Below are positions 62,661-64,000 of a DNA stretch of 64,000 bases, one piece after another. The number at the start of each line of letters is the position of its first letter. The stretch's first letter is position 1. The notes beneath the pieces were generated by a model. The model had not been told where the DNA came from, made no database searches, and saw only the letters and a program-made list of their open reading frames with translations. Source of the DNA: Streptomyces diastatochromogenes. Lineage in GTDB: Bacteria; Actinomycetota; Actinomycetes; Streptomycetales; Streptomycetaceae. The translations under genes were made by a program, and so were the position numbers. The DNA lies in NCBI RefSeq assembly GCF_002242805.1, contig NZ_MCGQ01000010.1:194726-258725 (forward strand), given 5' to 3'.

Positions 62661-64000
62661 CTAAGCCGCACCCGCCCCCGTCAGCGATCGCACCTCGGTC
62701 TCCGCGTACTTGGCCTCGTCCGCGGCCTCGTCCGAGGTGACCGTGCCCAGCCAGCCGGCGAGGAAGCCGAGCGGGATGGAGACGATGCCCGGGTTCTGCA
62801 GGGGGAAGTACTGGAAGTCGACGTCCGGGAAGAGCGAGTCCGGGCTGCCGGACACCACCGGGGACAGCAGCACCAGACCGAGCGCGGGAATCAGCCCGCC
62901 GTACACGGCCCACACCGCGCCGCGCGTGGTGAAGGCGCGCCAGAACAGCGAATAGAGCAGCGCGGGCAGATTCGCCGACGCGGCCACGGCGAACGCCAGG
63001 CCGACCAGGAAGGCGACGTTGAGGTCGCGGGCCAGCAGGCCCAGGGCGATCGCCACGACACCGATACCGACCGCCGCGATGCGCGCCACCGCCACCTCGC
63101 TGCGCGCCTTGACGTGCCGCCGCCGCAGCGACGCGTACAGATCGTGCGCCACGGACGCCGAGGAGGCGAGCGTGATCCCGGCGACCACGGCGAGGATCGT
63201 CGCGAAGGCGACGGCTGCGACGACCGCGAACAGAACCGTTCCGCCGGTGGAACCGGCGCCGCCGCCCAGATCGAGCGCGAGCAGGGGTACCGCCGTGTTC
63301 CCGGCGGCGTTCGAGCGGCTGACGACGTCCGGCCCCACCACGGCGGCGGCCCCGAAGCCGAGGACGATCGTCATCAGGTAGAAGCCACCGATCAGCCCGA
63401 TGGACCACACCGCCGAGCGGCGGGCCGCCCGCGCGGTGGGCACGGTGTAGAAGCGGGACAGGATGTGCGGCAGCCCTGCAGTGCCCAGCACCAGCGCGAT
63501 CCCCAGGCTGATGAAGTCGAGACGGGCGGTCCAGCTCCCGCCGTACTTCAACCCCGGCGCCAGAAACGCACTCCCGTGTCCGCTGCGCTCCGCGGCCGTG
63601 ACCAGCAGTCGGTCGAAGTCGCCGTGGAACCGCACCAGTACCAGCACGGTCAGCGCGACCGTCCCGCTGAGCAGCAGGACCGCCTTCACGATCTGGATCC
63701 AGGTGGTGGCCCGCATGCCTCCCAGCGACACATAGATCACCATCAGAGCGCCCACCCCGATGACCGTCCAGGCCTGGGCCGCCCCGCTCGTCCGCCCCAG
63801 CAGCAGCGCCACCAGGCTGCCCGCGCCCACCATTTGCGCCACCAAATACAGAACGGACACCGTGACCGAGGAGGTTCCCACGGCGATCCGCACCGGCCGC
63901 TCGCTCATCCGCGCGGCCACCACGTCGGCCAGGGTGAACCGCCCGCAGTTGCGCACCAGTTCCGCCACCAGGAACAGCACGACCAGCCAGGCGACGAGGA
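62661..64000 (-). CDS. Sodium:solute symporter, acetate/ActP-like (5' end outside window)
   Basis: The visible C-terminal portion (446 residues) has about 11 membrane helices with GTAGLPHILSRFYTVP, the SSS core motif, and FAFAVAASANLPALLYSLF-like segments near the end. This is an ActP-type cation/acetate symporter, driving short-chain acid uptake with sodium. The start lies beyond the right edge. The C-terminus ends RSLTGAGAA. Confidence 0.9.
   Translation of the reverse strand, partial: LVAWLVVLFLVAELVRNCGRFTLADVVAARMSERPVRIAVGTSSVTVSVLYLVAQMVGAGSLVALLLGRTSGAAQAWTVIGVGALMVIYVSLGGMRATTWIQIVKAVLLLSGTVALTVLVLVRFHGDFDRLLVTAAERSGHGSAFLAPGLKYGGSWTARLDFISLGIALVLGTAGLPHILSRFYTVPTARAARRSAVWSIGLIGGFYLMTIVLGFGAAAVVGPDVVSRSNAAGNTAVPLLALDLGGGAGSTGGTVLFAVVAAVAFATILAVVAGITLASSASVAHDLYASLRRRHVKARSEVAVARIAAVGIGVVAIALGLLARDLNVAFLVGLAFAVAASANLPALLYSLFWRAFTTRGAVWAVYGGLIPALGLVLLSPVVSGSPDSLFPDVDFQYFPLQNPGIVSIPLGFLAGWLGTVTSDEAADEAKYAETEVRSLTGAGAA

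Overview
The window is a high-GC actinobacterial chromosome segment, almost certainly Streptomyces. The evidence is the codon bias, the GTG and TTG starts, the genes cutRS, sepH, DUF3159, DUF3710 and DUF4193, a c-di-AMP riboswitch before an M23 peptidase, and an iron box typical of actinobacterial DmdR1/IdeR regulators. From about 10.9 kb to the right edge it reads as conserved core chromosome. Most of 10.9-30.6 kb follows, from memory, the Mycobacterium tuberculosis order Rv2689c to Rv2701c (TrmA-like methyltransferase, permease, ceoB, ceoC, DUF3159, OB-fold, DUF3710, dut, DUF3093, DUF4193, suhB). Streptomyces-type insertions in that order are kdpDE, an orphan ABC ATPase and an alginate lyase at 17.6-22.9 kb, and cutRS at 27.2-29.1 kb.

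Positions 1 to about 10.3 kb are an accessory island with long gene-poor gaps and AT-richer genes. It holds a protein kinase fused to an SF1-type helicase (cut by the left edge), a protein with a HEPN-like RNxxxH motif, a divergent protein with a PD-(D/E)xK-like core, a membrane-anchored coiled-coil protein, and a second nuclease-like protein. Near-identical hairpin repeats at 2.8 and 9.3 kb flank a 6.5 kb block. At its right side are a degenerate tRNA 3' end, a strong hairpin, and fused fragments of an OmpR-type regulator and a tyrosine recombinase. This looks like the right end of an old integrated element, and it is the best place in the window for an undescribed, possibly defensive, system.

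10.9-20.9 kb is rich in potassium functions: a KimA-like APC permease, the TrkA-type pair ceoB/ceoC and the sensor pair KdpD/KdpE, with no kdpFABC nearby. 21-31.7 kb holds an alginate lyase-like secreted protein, dUTPase, conserved small proteins, the CutRS two-component system, an inositol monophosphatase and coproporphyrin ferrochelatase. 31.9-45 kb holds an MFS exporter overlapping an aldonolactone oxidase, the cell-division protein SepH, a rhodanese, thymidine kinase, a phosphodiesterase, a GNAT/acyl-CoA-synthetase fusion, HPr and a GntR regulator.

45-64 kb holds the riboswitch-controlled M23 peptidase, an M16 peptidase pair, ParC, a CobW GTPase, and two divergent citrate synthase paralogues, one with a fused HTH and with a clear operator between them. 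It continues with an iron-box-controlled sucrase/ferredoxin-like protein, a CitA/DcuS-type two-component system, a NitT/TauT ABC operon flanked by two similar response regulators, and a sodium:solute symporter cut by the right edge. Several genes appear to be leaderless, with a TANNNT -10 box 7-8 nt before the start codon.
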